From Lichtheimia corymbifera B2541 (Eukaryota; Mucoromycota; Mucoromycetes; Mucorales; Lichtheimiaceae): 64,000 nt of DNA. The stretch lies in contig JNEU01000987.1 of assembly GCA_000697475.1 (NCBI GenBank), positions 1-64,000 on the forward strand, read 5' to 3'. Under the pieces are notes generated by a model, which ran no database searches, was not told where the DNA came from, and saw only the letters and a list, made by a program, of their open reading frames with translations. This document shows, piece after piece, positions 47,079 through 61,561 of this stretch. The translations under genes were made by a program, and so were the position numbers. How positions within the stretch are numbered: position 1 is the stretch's first letter; every line of letters starts with the position of its first letter.

Positions 47079-47674
47079 CTCAAATTGTCGTCAAGGACAT
47101 GTATCTTATATAATGCATAATAAAATCAAGCACGTATGTGAGCCATCAAAGGTTGACGCGCATGTGTGTGTAGGACATGGATGGTAACACCAACCGATGA
47201 CACGCGAGACTTTTAACATGCAGCAATGCCAAGTCGGGCAGGTGAATTTCCTGCTCTTTCTCTCATGGCAACAGTCGCTCCCCTCCTCCCATACATGAAC
47301 AGCCCCATCGTTACGATCCTTTTTGAGGTCGTCTAGACGACTATGCTATGGCTACATTGCTACTTCTCATCCCGATACTTCACCATTGACGACCCAACAA
47401 CCAAGTTTTCTCGCGACATTCGACACCATGCGTTGCCAGCTCAAACTACAAGCTCTACTGCTTCATTCATGCCTTTACTCTATCCTTGAATATACACCTA
47501 AAGGCTAGAGTCCACCTTTACGTCGATTGTGCACTGTGAGTTTCAGAACAGGGTCAGCTCCGCGACTTGAGATAACGCCACATTTCTTATGCCGTGCTGC
47601 TCCTCCATGCCCGGTACAACTGCTCCACATTCAAAGCCTAATGTTTACAACAGCCCTGGTCCCAGTGACTTTGA

Positions 47675-48240
47675 ATGGTGCCACATTCAGTTCAAGACGT
47701 GTGGTTTTGCCGCCTTGTTGATCCCCAAATGGTCCTGGATTCCATTGACGACGACACTGTTTTGAACCAAGTTCGTTGTCTTGGTCACGTGAATCAGATG
47801 CTATTCTGGAAGGTAAATACAATGATACACGGATACAATGAAATACTGAAGCATCATTTGCCATAGGGATAATAACAAGCAAGCACAACGCCGTTGTTCT
47901 TTGGAATCCTGTACGAGATAACTGTTGCCTTCATGTTGGTGCTCAAAGCAACATTGCCTGCCATCATCCACAACGCGTCGTCAAGGCAACTGGCAGAATC
48001 ACCCTATTTAATCCGCCTGGGCGTATCATAAAAAGGACAAAGTATGAAGCATATGGAAAGGAGCACACAAGAAACACGTGGTATGTGATTGTTCAATCAT
48101 CAAATTCTCTCTGAGTGAAATGTATTTACTGTAGTTGACCAACTCAAGGAAGCTATTGAAAAGAGCACAGTTACAGGCTGGAGCTATCATCAAGGAAGCA
48201 GGATCATCCTATTTGTGGCTGGTGTTCCTTTGCTAGTGTA
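47675..48240 (+). CDS. hypothetical protein, uncertain three-exon model
   Basis: Exon 1 (47675..47812) reads MVPHSVQDVWFCRLVDPQ and on to QVRCLGHVNQMLFWK, ending at AAG|GTAAAT. A coding-like second exon begins at about 47884 (HNAVVLWNPVRDNCCLHVGA, HHPQRVVKATGRITLFNPPG) and ends at 48080. A third (about 48136-48240) reads DQLKEAIEKSTVTGWSYHQG but does not join in phase with any visible donor. Either an exon boundary is missed or a frameshift has occurred. No family recognised. Confidence 0.35.
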
Positions 48241-49013
48241 ATATTACAACCTTATCTTGCTACAGTATTACACAATATGTTGCTCACATGCTGCTATTAT
48301 ATACACGTACACGCTTCATCTCTGTAGCACGCATTGCATAATTGTACATCAAACAGACCATCCCAATATACTCCTTTAGGAAGCACGCACATTCACGCCC
48401 TCTTTTACCCACCATCATCCATTAAAATAATAAATATGCTCAACCATCCCTGAATAAAGGATCATCCATATATTGAGCCTCGTGATTTATTGTCTCTCTC
48501 TCTTGTATAAGTGATATTGCATAGCACTTTGCCAACAAGCATTATCAAAATAAAAAGCAGGTGGATTACTAAAAGCGGATGGGCGGCCTTTTTCTGGGAG
48601 GATCAGGCTGTAAGTCTTTGGGGGGCTTTATTGGCGCATTGAAGATTTTGTTGTAAAGTGATTAGGGATGATCATCGATATAAAACGACCAAGAAGCCCA
48701 GATGCTTTTGTATTTATGCTTTCGATTACCGAGTTTCTGCATAGACTATTGAAATAGACTACAAATGAACATTGATTGACTCACTTAATGACGCTGTGTA
48801 TATGCTGAGGATCATCCTTTTATTACTCCCTCTTTCATTCGTTATGTTATGATGCTATTTGATGATATAGATCCTTTATACGCCTATACATATATATACC
48901 CTGAAACATTCATGACCGGATTCAAACGATATGACACGTTGGTTTATTGCTGGATGCGATGATTTTCAATACTATCATGACTAGGGAAGTGTAGCGCCTC
49001 TGATCGGAAAAGT
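48241..49013. other. intergenic
   Basis: AT-rich, no supportable gene. Confidence 0.4.
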
Positions 49014-49590
49014 CTAGTGGATGTAATCACGAGTGCCAAAATTATAGGCGTGTTTACTGTATAAGTCATTCTTGATATCTCCGGGAAGTTCTTTGAAACA
49101 TTTGGACGCTAACATAATATCCTTTGGTAAACATCGTTTGCTCTAGGTGCTTCCATGCTACTACTTACTGGCTTTCGGTTGATCAGATCCGGCTGCGGGA
49201 ATGTCAGAATGTAGCAAAAGAGTACATCCAACATCAGCGCAAAGCTCTCCTGGAAACCTGGTGCAGTCAATATCACTAGGTGGTTTACAAGAGATCAATG
49301 CAACTACGAACACTTTGAGTAACCATACACTCTCGGATGAAACGTCTTGTTTCAACTTACCATAATATTGTTTGTCAGGTGTTAAAACAACTCTCTTCTC
49401 AAAGGTTTTAGGCTCGCCGTTGCACTTCTCCACAGGCCTGTAACCACCATCGATGTGACGAACGACTTTGAATAAAAAAGCAACAAGTTCGGTGACGGGT
49501 GTGTTCTCTAAACTCTAACTCAGCATCAAAGTCTTGGTAAAACGCCGATGTAACCGTGACAAGCAATCCCAAAATAGTGATGAGCTTCAT
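49014..49590 (-). pseudogene. 8-cysteine secreted family, outlying member, probable frameshift in exon 1
   Basis: Exons on the minus strand: 49590..49361, 49303..49169 and 49108..49014. Exon 2 (ISCKPPSDIDCTRFPGELCA) and exon 3 (SKCFKELPGDIKN) align with exons 2 and 3 of the array at 9-13 kb, and both intron phases agree. Exon 1 starts with a good signal peptide (MKLITILGLLVTVTSA), but the part matching VEKCDDEPCTF (here VEKCNGEPKTF, one Cys replaced by Lys) lies in another frame. A frameshift or an unrecognised intron therefore separates them. It sits about 36 kb from the array and in the opposite orientation, so this is an old, dispersed copy. Confidence 0.6.
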
Positions 49591-50663
49591 GAGAATTATA
49601 AGGTGGTGGTGGTGGATGGATAGATGGAAATTGGTGGATGGTTGTTGTTGGTCATCTTTGTGGTTTAAATATTAGAAGCTGAATGACAAAAAAAGGAGAG
49701 CTATTATGCAGGAACAAAAACATCCCTCTTCAGCTATCGTCTGCTTGCTTTGATCTATGTGGTTCATGAACTCCATCAAATCCCAGCACATCATGTGCGA
49801 ATAAAGAACGTATTAGATCTCTCACTCTATATAGTATATATCACGCACCATTATTCCACGTTACAACAGCATACCACCACCCGATTACTTGCTACGGACG
49901 AGGGTGATGTTGATAACATGGCGTTATTTCTTGCATGAATCATCCGCGGACTATGTCACGGATTTGCAAATGAGGGAGGACATTTGTAACGACGATAAAT
50001 TCATGTATCAGGAGCTTTTCATTTTGAGGGGCCTGGTTTGCATGTACGTACCATTTTATTTTCGTTTACGCCATCATCCTACTACAGGCTAGAGTCCACC
50101 TGTACATGCATCACTGCTTGGCATCATGTACATACGCGCGTTAGAAGCACTGTAATGTAGAAAATGCTACTTCTAATGCTGGTCACATAATAGGAAGCGA
50201 TGATGATGGTTCTTTCCACTACTGAACCAGACCAGGTCTTGTTGTCAGCAGTGGCTGGTTATCTGCTTGTAGTGGTTGGAACAGCATCTCTTTGTGTGTT
50301 GATTCAAGCATGAAGTCTTTGGGAATCAATTGCGTTCATGTGCTATCATCATAAAAAAATGCTACATGATCATTTAAAGGCGGTCATGCTCCATCGACTA
50401 ACAGTGAGGCTTCAATTCTAAAGCCGCTTCGAAAGGGTGAATGGAAGGATACATGATGGGGCGCTGTCATAGCATAGAGAGATGTTGCACCCGAAGTGCC
50501 ATGATCCTTGCATCCCAATATTAAGAATAGGCGTATAAATGATAGGGGTTCAAGACGACCCAAGGATTCGGGTCATGGATGACTGTTTGGCAACAAATTT
50601 ATAGTTGGGCGGGGTCAAAAGTGTCATCAACTGACGACGCGCAGCATTTCTTTTCTTTACACC
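49591..50663. other. intergenic
   Basis: No supportable gene. GGCTAGAGTCCACCT at 50089 also occurs at 47504, hinting at a short dispersed repeat. Confidence 0.4.
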
Positions 50664-51538
50664 ATGCATACTCGACTCGTTATACACCGATTGTTGGCAC
50701 CCCAACGACGCATTCTACTTTGCCAATCACGTTCTCGTATCATTCGACCTGCTATAGTCACTGGATCATGTCGTCCCTTCTCACAATGCTTAGCACGATG
50801 GGAAAACGAGAAGCCCATTCACCCTTCGACTACCGCTACTGCAACACAAAACAATAACAACACCACTGCTTCTACTTTACAAGACGACGGAGAAGATATC
50901 GAGCAATTGGATCCAAAGGAATATCCTGAGCTTTATTCACAAGAAGGAGAAGAGGACGAGGTGGTGGATACGGAATGGTTTGTGGATCATAGCGAAGAAG
51001 ATTTTGTACCCTTGTGGCAACAACGTGCGATGGGGGATCATTTACGAGAACGACAATCGCTTGAACAAATATCCAAGAAATTGATCGAAACTGGCGACAT
51101 GTCACCTGATTTACTCAAGCAATTGTTGGAAGAGAACAAGATGGAAAACGTGCGTGTGATGGATGTACGCGGTCGTTGCGATTTTACCGATTATATGATT
51201 GTGGCCGAGAGTTCCATGGGAGATCGATTCCTTACGAATGCTGCTGAACTTTTGAGAACAACGGTAAGAGGGAAGGAGAGAGAGTGAGCATATGTCTCAT
51301 TGGAATTGCATGCATCTAGGTCAATCAAGCTATTCGAAAACACCATGATCAAGGCAAAAAGAAGGATTTACCCAAGATTCGTATCGAAGGACGTGATGAT
51401 CAATCTGGATGGGTTTTGGTGGACTTGGGTCAATGCGTCGTGCATCTTTTTACACCTGAAGTACGTCAGCATTATGACTTGGATGGACTATGGAAGGAAG
51501 AAGCAAGCAGCAGCAGTAATCCCGAACAACAGCAATAG
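50664..51538 (+). CDS. mitochondrial ribosome-associated RsfS/MALSU1-like protein
   Basis: Model: join(50664..51263, 51320..51538), 272 residues. The first about 40 residues are Arg-rich without acids (MHTRLVIHRLLAPQRRILLC), as expected for a mitochondrial presequence. A disordered acidic region follows. The C-terminal domain is the RsfS/iojap fold: VRVMDVRGRCDFTDYMIVAE (β-strand and D-x-T/S-D-Y motif), NQAIRKHHDQGK, and GRDDQSGWVLVDLGQCVVHL followed by FTPEVRQHYDLDGLW. Bacterial RsfS and human MALSU1 bind uL14 of the large subunit and assist assembly or silence translation; a role on the mitoribosome is inferred. It is separated by only 67 bp from the convergent SPC24 stop. Confidence 0.9.
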
Positions 51539-51605
51539 AGTTTTTGTAAATAGACATTAAACATGCAAAATGAAAATATGTATTGAAATGATATTATATG
51601 TACAA

Positions 51606-52338
51606 TTATTGGGGTGGAGTAATGTATTGCCAGACCTTTTTTGCTATGTAATAGGGGGTGTATCCTTTGCTGACATCAAAGACCTGGATCTTTTGGTTGT
51701 CGGGTGATGCTACATAGCATGGTTACCATCCATCGATCCTCGTATGCCCCCACTATACTTACTCAGTTGAAGCTTTTTGAACGATCCATCCTCCTCGGGT
51801 AATGCCTTCACGCCCAATCCCCGATAAATCACCATCAACAAGCTATATACAGATAGCGTCAGTAGCTTCTTCACCCATGATGGCTCTTCCAACTTACCTG
51901 TAAAAGTCTTTGCTCATGTTATCCAACTCCTTTGCTTCCAAATCATGTAATTCTTGTTTGAGTTGATCCACTTCCACCTCCATTGCTTGTCTTCGTTCGA
52001 TAACAGCACGCGTCTCCTCCTCCAATTTTTCGCGTTCGCGATCCAACGCCTCCAAATCATGCGTCTTTGAGACTTCCTCCAGTTGTTGCTTCAGCGTATC
52101 CAACTCCTGTTGTAATTCTATATATGGCCATCAGTGGTGTGTGTGTATGCACCTTGTATACAACCTTACCCTCTTCTATGCGCTGTTCCTCTTCACGTTG
52201 CTTCTCAATCTTGTTTTGTAATTGTTGGTAGCTGTCATTGATCCTGTCGACGGCGTCTTTTATCTGCAGAGATTCGAGTGCTTTATGTGCTTGTTGGATA
52301 GCAGGCATGGGATCGGTCGAGTCTGGAATGTTTGACAT
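51606..52338 (-). CDS. SPC24: kinetochore protein Spc24
   Basis: Model: complement(join(51606..51709, 51763..51842, 51898..52117, 52170..52338)), 190 residues. Start MSNIPDSTDPMPAIQQAHKA; the upstream in-frame Met lies in the leader. Residues about 50-125 form a long coiled coil (LEEVSKTHDLEALDREREKL, QAMEVEVDQLKQELHDLEAK). The last about 60 residues form a small globular domain (LLMVIYRGLGVKAL, IQVFDVSKGYTPYYIAKKVW) with the order typical of Spc24 C-termini. In the Ndc80 complex this domain pairs with Spc25 and docks the complex to Mis12/CENP-T. Length fits the family. Convergent with the RsfS/MALSU1 gene. Confidence 0.8.
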
Positions 52339-52893
52339 GGCGCCAGTGGGGTATATAGAGTGGGAAAAGAGGGAGGAGTACACTATGACTTCAGCAAGCA
52401 AGCACCCCGCTGGTATCCACCACCGCAATTTCAATCCCCTCCATTGACTACAGATTATGTTTGCTTATAGCATATGAATGAATAAATGGCATTGTACTAT
52501 TCCAAGAACACTGCCTTGTGTGAATGGATTCCTTTCTCTTATCCGAATACATACACCCTAGATTGAACCACAGGATGACGCTGTTATTTTACAAGAGATC
52601 ACTTTATTCTTGATATACATGAATCCTTATGGTGGGTATATAGGAATGGTAGTATGTTTTATTTAACTCCATAGCAACACTATCCGTATAAGAAAAATTC
52701 ACATGCAAGGGATGCACATGACATGTTTGGAAAGTATCAAGAATCATGCGGAAGAAGAGTACCAGAAAGGGCGCTGGGAATGAAAAGGGTCAAATGTCTC
52801 GTTTCCCGCTGTACACACCACCACACACCCTTTTCCTTTTCTCGTCTACCTACCTACCTACATACCAACACACACACAGAGACACACACACCC

Positions 52894-55622
<2,729 letters not shown>

Positions 55623-55684
55623 ATGAAATGTAAATTTTCTTTGCTCTTCTATATAAAAAAAATGATGGGGTGTATATATAATTA

Positions 55685-57021
55685 CTATGCAAGGAATGCT
55701 AAGCAAGTGCGTGAGTCATCAAAGTTGTATTCGGGTCGACAATCACACCGTGACCAGAGATCCGGGTTCGTAGGACAATACAGTAATCCTCCCAGTCCAC
55801 GATAACCAACGTCTTCCCATCGATGAATATCCTGCTTTTTCAAAAACAACGCAGCACCCATGGATTGAATAGCGGAATCACTCCTAAACCATTGTGTGTT
55901 GGTATCACCGTATTCCACTCCTCTTATCGCTGATACTTACCACCTCTCATAAAAGATACCATTGGCCTTGTCAATGTGATCAAAAAAGGATTGGTATTGG
56001 TCACTCCTAAAGAAAGAAAGATCCGCAATCTATCGATGCCAATAAGCGACCGTTTCCTTCCATGTCCCTATGTACATACCTGAAAACTACTCGAGAATTC
56101 ACATTGTGTGTATTGACCATCCTCCTTGCTAGCTACAAGCGGCCATAGACTATCACGCTGCGTGAGACGGGATTGGATCTCAGGATGCTTGTTGATATAA
56201 TCGGTGACCGTCTGAAATAAGGTAGGTGCTGCTTGGATGGGTTCACGCACCGTGAGCGAAAACGATAGCTTTTTCTGATGCTTGTACATGTAATAAAAGG
56301 GATCCTTCGTCGCTTGTTCTTCTTCAAAGATGGGACAGGGATAGTGTGTGCCAGGTTGGAAACGCCAAATATAATCCAGCTCCTTGAGCGCAGGATGTTG
56401 ATACAAGGTGCCTGCCATGAACCTTGCATTGAAGCGAAATGTCTTGCTATCACCCTCATCCACTTGATCTTTCAATTGATGCCGTGCCTTGACAGCTTTT
56501 CCAAGCTGAGTCTCAGGTCCATAGCCATAAAATTGTTGTTGTCCGTGTAACGTTTCAAAATGGACAGTGCCGGATGTCAATGACGCGACCAGTTCCTTTG
56601 CACGCGTACTCAATGGATCCACTGAAAAGATCACAAAAGGGTATCCATGCGCATGGTTGAAACTATCTTCGAGATCACGCACCGTACGTAACAAGAGTCC
56701 AAAATCGTCCACACTATCTCCTTGGATCAACGTCATAAACGCTGCCTTGTACATGGAAGCTTGTGGGTGGTGCATAGCAACGGCGGGGGTAAATGTCCAA
56801 GCATTGTGGTACCGAGGTATGGACGATAAAAAGGGCACAATCGCAGGAATGGTGGTATAGAGCGACGATTGGTACAATGTATAGAAAAAGGCGATGGAGA
56901 GGATGAGGGCGATTAAAAAGAGACCGTGTTGAACAACTCTTTTTCGAGAGAAATAAACAGACCACCACGCTATGATACTACTGCTGTTGTTGCTGGTTTT
57001 ATATTTATGGTTGGCATACAT
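55685..57021 (-). CDS. KRE2/MNT1/KTR-type alpha-1,2-mannosyltransferase (GT15)
   Basis: Exon 1 57021..56080, exon 2 56029..about 55941, last exon to 55685; about 430 residues. Type II membrane topology: a short cytosolic N-terminus, a membrane anchor (HGLFLIALILSIAFFYTLY), then a lumenal catalytic domain. GT15 landmarks: KAAFMTLIQGDSVDDFGLLL, YPFVIFSVDPLS, RFNARFMAGTLYQHPAL, DYIWRFQPGTHYPCPI, the FSLTVREP block, then IADLSFFRSDQYQSFFDHID, FYERW and GLLYCPTNPD. These Golgi enzymes transfer mannose from GDP-Man to N- and O-glycans. The exon 1-2 join (CAG|GTATGT...GATAG|ATTGCG) is secure. The last junction is not: with the GG|GTAAG donor the visible acceptors give a stop, and AG|GTGGT joins in frame but loses the conserved Trp-Gly-Asp. 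Confidence 0.85.
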
Positions 57022-57590
57022 GAACGAGAAACAAGTTGGGTATATAGAATAAATAAAGGGAGAAAGAAAACAAGGAGAGAGATAGAGCGACTGGGCTTGT
57101 TCTTGGATACATAAAATCGGTCTATGTCTTCTTTAGGAATGGTTCCTTTTTCCCCCTTTGTCAATCCATTGTGTGCGATCATGCATGCCAATACGAGTTA
57201 TCTTGACGTGAGAGGATATTTTATGCCTCGTGACCAACCACCACGTAGGCAAGGACGACGTAGACAAGGACGAATTAAGCGTATGTAGCATCACACACAC
57301 CTGCATATTACATTGAAAAAGCTGATCTTAATCGCACATATATAAAGGGTCCTCCTCGGTTTATTTCATAGCGACATGGTGGATGCAACAAATCGATTCA
57401 ATGATTTATTATAAGAGCAGTCAACGTGATCCTAATTTAGGTGATTCATTGTCTATGGCTTAATATGTTTGATGATGGTGGTGGCAGTGTCGGACATGCC
57501 GTTGACGACTGGTGGCGGGCGATCCATCTCCATGCAAAACAGCACTCACGTGATTGACACAACCCACTGTCCTTTTTTCTTTTACCACCC
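57022..57590. other. divergent promoter region
   Basis: Between the divergent mannosyltransferase and F-box genes. I see no coding sequence. Confidence 0.4.
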
Positions 57591-59730
57591 ATGGCCGATC
57601 TATGGAGCGATGTCACCGAGCAACCGATCCTTGCCATCGAGTCAGGCACATGGGCCAATGTTATTGCCGATTCAACATGCTGTCTTCAACAATGCATACA
57701 ACAGCTACTCACACACCTTGACAACCGTGCAAGAGCCTTGGCAACCAGCGGCAACTTTGAAGCAGCCTTGAAAGATGTTGCTAGGATACGACAACTGGCT
57801 CCTTCTTCGGCAGTGGGCTATTTGTGTGCGGGTCACGTGTATTCACTTCAAGGACTGCAAAAGGCGGCGATCGATATATATGATCAAGGGCTGGTTGCTG
57901 TTTCATCATCGGATCCTTCTCACCAACAACTTGTCAAAGCACGATCGATGGCTCAAGAACGCGATAACACAAGAATCGATTTCATCAACAAGTTCCCTTT
58001 GGATATCATTACGAATGTTGCACCAAGGATCTTATCTGAGGAGAAGATGACACCAAGCGTAATTCGAGAATATCTTGGCGTGTCACGTGTATGGCGAGAG
58101 AAGCTATTGATGTGCATACGACAATTGCATGTATTCAGCACAATCGATGACAACCATGTGAATGATAAGAACTTGCTTGGTCTGATTGCACCTTATTGTA
58201 CGGCCCTTACGCTTAAAAGCAAAGTTGTTTCTTTACGTCAATTCATATCAGATGCACGGTTCCCATTGTTACGGGCTTTGAACATTGTCGAGTAAGTAGC
58301 GTGATGTGATGCGTCGGATACCTCTACATTTACCCCTGACATTGATGCATTTTCTTAGTTCTTATTATCACAGTTATGAAGATGATGAAGAAGATTATGG
58401 CAGTCGCGACGTCTTGGACACTATTATATCTTTTCGATCCAAAGCAACATTGACCCACTTGACGATCTCTGTTGACGAGCTTTGCGACATTCCCCTTGGT
58501 GATATCCTTAGCAGCTGCCCATACCTCGTTGATTTGGAGACTACCTATATCAATACGAACATGTCAACTGCACCCGCAAGCTGCCCCAATATGAAATCCT
58601 TGTCGTTTATGTTGAATGAGGATCAGGACTTTGATATGGATGATATCACCAAAAGATTCCCTGGATTGGAAAAACTTGCGGTTTCGCCTTTTTATTATGC
58701 GACAGATTTGAAGATCATCCAAGACAATTGCCCAAAGCTCAGAGTCATCGGTAGCCATGAAAGTGGCGATTTCCCAGCGACAAGCAATCCTAATGATATG
58801 CTTACTGCCGGTGTGCGTACGTTTTATGTTCATGATTACGAGGCTCACTGGCTGGATGAGGACCAAGGCGATATGGAACACGTGATGGAATTCATCAAAC
58901 AAAACAGCCACACATTGCAAGACATTACCTTTTACACGTCGCTCCCCTTCTCTGGACCATCAGATCAAGTTGGAGCTGTCGATGTTAGCAATATCCCTCA
59001 ATTCAACCGTATGACCAGTTATACGCAACAGATATACATACCACAACATCTTCGCATTGCCAGAATGGTTGCACAGAAATCACCTCATTTGAAAAAGTTC
59101 GAGCTTATCTCGGCTTTCGATGATGACACCGATGCGGGTGTATTCTTTGAAGATCTAATTGGCCATTGCAAACTTGAAGTGGCCATCGTCCGATTGGCCT
59201 GCTTTGACCCGCTTATCGACATGGAGAGGATTGAGCGCTTTATTCAATATCACGGCACCATCGATTCGCAATTACATACGTTGATCCTGCCGGATTACGT
59301 ATTTATATCCACTGGTGCGTTGGACACATTGATAGCACTGCCACGGCTCAAAACGTTGGGATTTGGTCTGCCTTTGGTGTTCGATGAAGACGATACAAGT
59401 GAGGATGGTCTCGACGATGCGGATGGTGAACACGCTGCACGCTTCATTCAAAAACTGGGGTTGGGATGTCCACAATTAGAACACCTAGAAATAACCAGTG
59501 GCAGTCGTCCAATTCAGCATATCATTTTCGTACAGCTTTCCAAGCTAAAAATCAAGTCGCTTAAATTCGCCAGCCCGGTGAATAGCAACACACTAGCAAG
59601 TTTATTGACCCTACTGGAATGCCCACAGTTGCAAGAGTTACATATTTATCCTGCCTGCAATACAAAGGACCCAATGAGCAATTATGTTAGAAAGATGCTA
59701 AAAAGTAAAATACCCAGCGTAACTTGGTAG
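57591..59730 (+). CDS. TPR/F-box/leucine-rich-repeat protein, copy 3
   Basis: Model: join(57591..58291, 58359..59730), 690 residues. N-terminal TPR-like helices (LKDVARIRQLAPSSAVGYLC; HVYSLQGLQKAAIDIYDQGL), the F-box core (RIDFINKFPLDIITNVAPRI), then a long LRR series (CPYLVDLET, FPGLEKLAV, CPQLEHLEI, CPQLQELHIYP) ending IPSVTW. The intron sits after the F-box, at a position comparable with copy 1. It probably serves as an SCF ubiquitin-ligase substrate adaptor; substrate unknown. A truncated second copy of its 3' end lies at 60637-60984. Confidence 0.88.
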
Positions 59731-60636
59731 TAAAATTCTGCTTTATGTCTTTGCATAATTTGTGTCCCTATAAAATGTTACGTGCATGTGGTTTTATGCC
59801 GATGGGGGATCTGTGTGGCATAGCTTTTGACGACATTTTACATGTTGAGGCCTTGTGTAACCAAACTATGCTAGCTAAGCCTTATGGGTCATCGTGTATG
59901 TAACTGGGTGGTGATAGCTGATCTATGAAATCACAAACTACAGGATGGCAAGCGAATTATTCGATTGGGTTACACGTGAGTATGGTTGGGAGACAAAAGA
60001 TAGAGCCAGTCGACATAGGCTGTTGGCATACGAGGAAGTTACCAAACATTCAGCAGCACTGATTTCCCTACGTATGTATGTTAAGCCTAATCATGCATGC
60101 AGAACCATAAACATTACCTTCCGAGGAGAATGTATCTAAAACAAAGGAAAATTCTAACATGACTACCCACTTTGATGCATGTAGGTAACCTTAAATACCC
60201 TTAGGATGCCGCAGTGTAAAGAATATGCAGGGGATAAGGTGTCGTCAACAGTCGGGTTATGTTAATATCATCATTTTATGACTGCTTCACAACGCTATCA
60301 TTCCTTGAAATGGATTGTATTCTTCAAACTGGTATATTGTTACACTTGCAATCATCTGAATGATAACCATACATGTCAAATTTTTGCTGAGATCTTCAAC
60401 ATGGCACATGTGAATGAAATGTGGGCTGGCTGAGTGAGACAAGCTGCTGAATGATAATGGTGTAAATACATTAGATAATGTAAATGCAACTTTCTTTATT
60501 GCGGAGAGCATAGCGTTCAAAATGTGAAGTTATGCTTAAATGAGACAGTCATTCTAACGACTTCTTGCCGACACCATGTCCAACGCCTTCGCGAAGCCAT
60601 GCCTTCAGTAACTTCCCTCATTTTGATCCGTAGCCC

Positions 60637-60984
60637 TTGGAATTAAACCTGCCTTTTGTGCAAGGAAAAGATACCGATGGCGAAAAGGTTGCAGGTTTCA
60701 TTCAAAAATTGGGATTGGGGTGCCCACAGTTACAGCATCTATCATTATCCTCCAGCGCTGATCATCCAATACCTGATATCGTCTTTGTACGGCTATTCAA
60801 TCTAAAAGTCAAGTCGTTTCGGTTATTCATGCCATTTTTACTCATGAACACGGCGCCAACTGGTTTATTGACCCTAATGGAGTGCCCACAATTACAAGAG
60901 CTGCATATTTATCCTGCCTGTAACCCACAAAACACTTATATTAGGAGAGCACTAGAAAGTAAAATACCCAGCGTAGCATGGTAG
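60637..60984 (+). pseudogene. truncated duplicate of the 3' end of F-box/LRR copy 3
   Basis: An open frame of about 115 codons without a convincing start (first codon TTG) matches the last about 130 residues of the gene at 57591-59730: FIQKLGLGCPQLQHL, then LTLMECPQLQELHIYPACNP and KIPSVAW. The TPR, F-box and most LRRs are absent. It lies about 0.9 kb downstream of the parent and is probably a partial tandem duplication. The intervening 59731-60636 has no gene I can support. Confidence 0.8.
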
Positions 60985-61561
60985 CTACTCTATGTTTTCG
61001 CATAAATTGTGTTGCTATGATTTTGTGGATGGAGGTGCTTTGTAATCTATGCCATGCTTTTGACAGGGCCCTCGTGTAACTGAACAATGCAAGCTGAGGC
61101 ACACATGTCGCCGTAACACTGAAATGGGTGGGTCACATGACTTTTCTTTTACTCCTCTTGTTTTCCTCTGGTGCAACGAAGCAAAATCATCCAGCACCTT
61201 CCATTATAGATTGCATACGTCTTCCTATTGTGGTATTGCCCTTTTCCATTCTTTTTTATTAGCACTTTCTATTTTCCCTTTTAACTGATACGTTTACATG
61301 AATAGGTATTATGGGATGGGATTATATTATAAAACAAGTGCTCTCTCATAAACACCGTTTCACTGATCCACGAGAGCACAACAAACAAGGTCGCCGAAAA
61401 AGGTCAACTGCGTCAACTTGTGCAACCATGGCAACCATAAAAGCTGGCAACGTCGTTCATAGGATAAGATTCGGCTGGGCTGGGTGAATGTTTCTTGTTG
61501 CACCAAGCGTGGACCGGCATAAAAACAGCACTCGGTCTCCCTCCTTGTCACTTTGTTCGCA

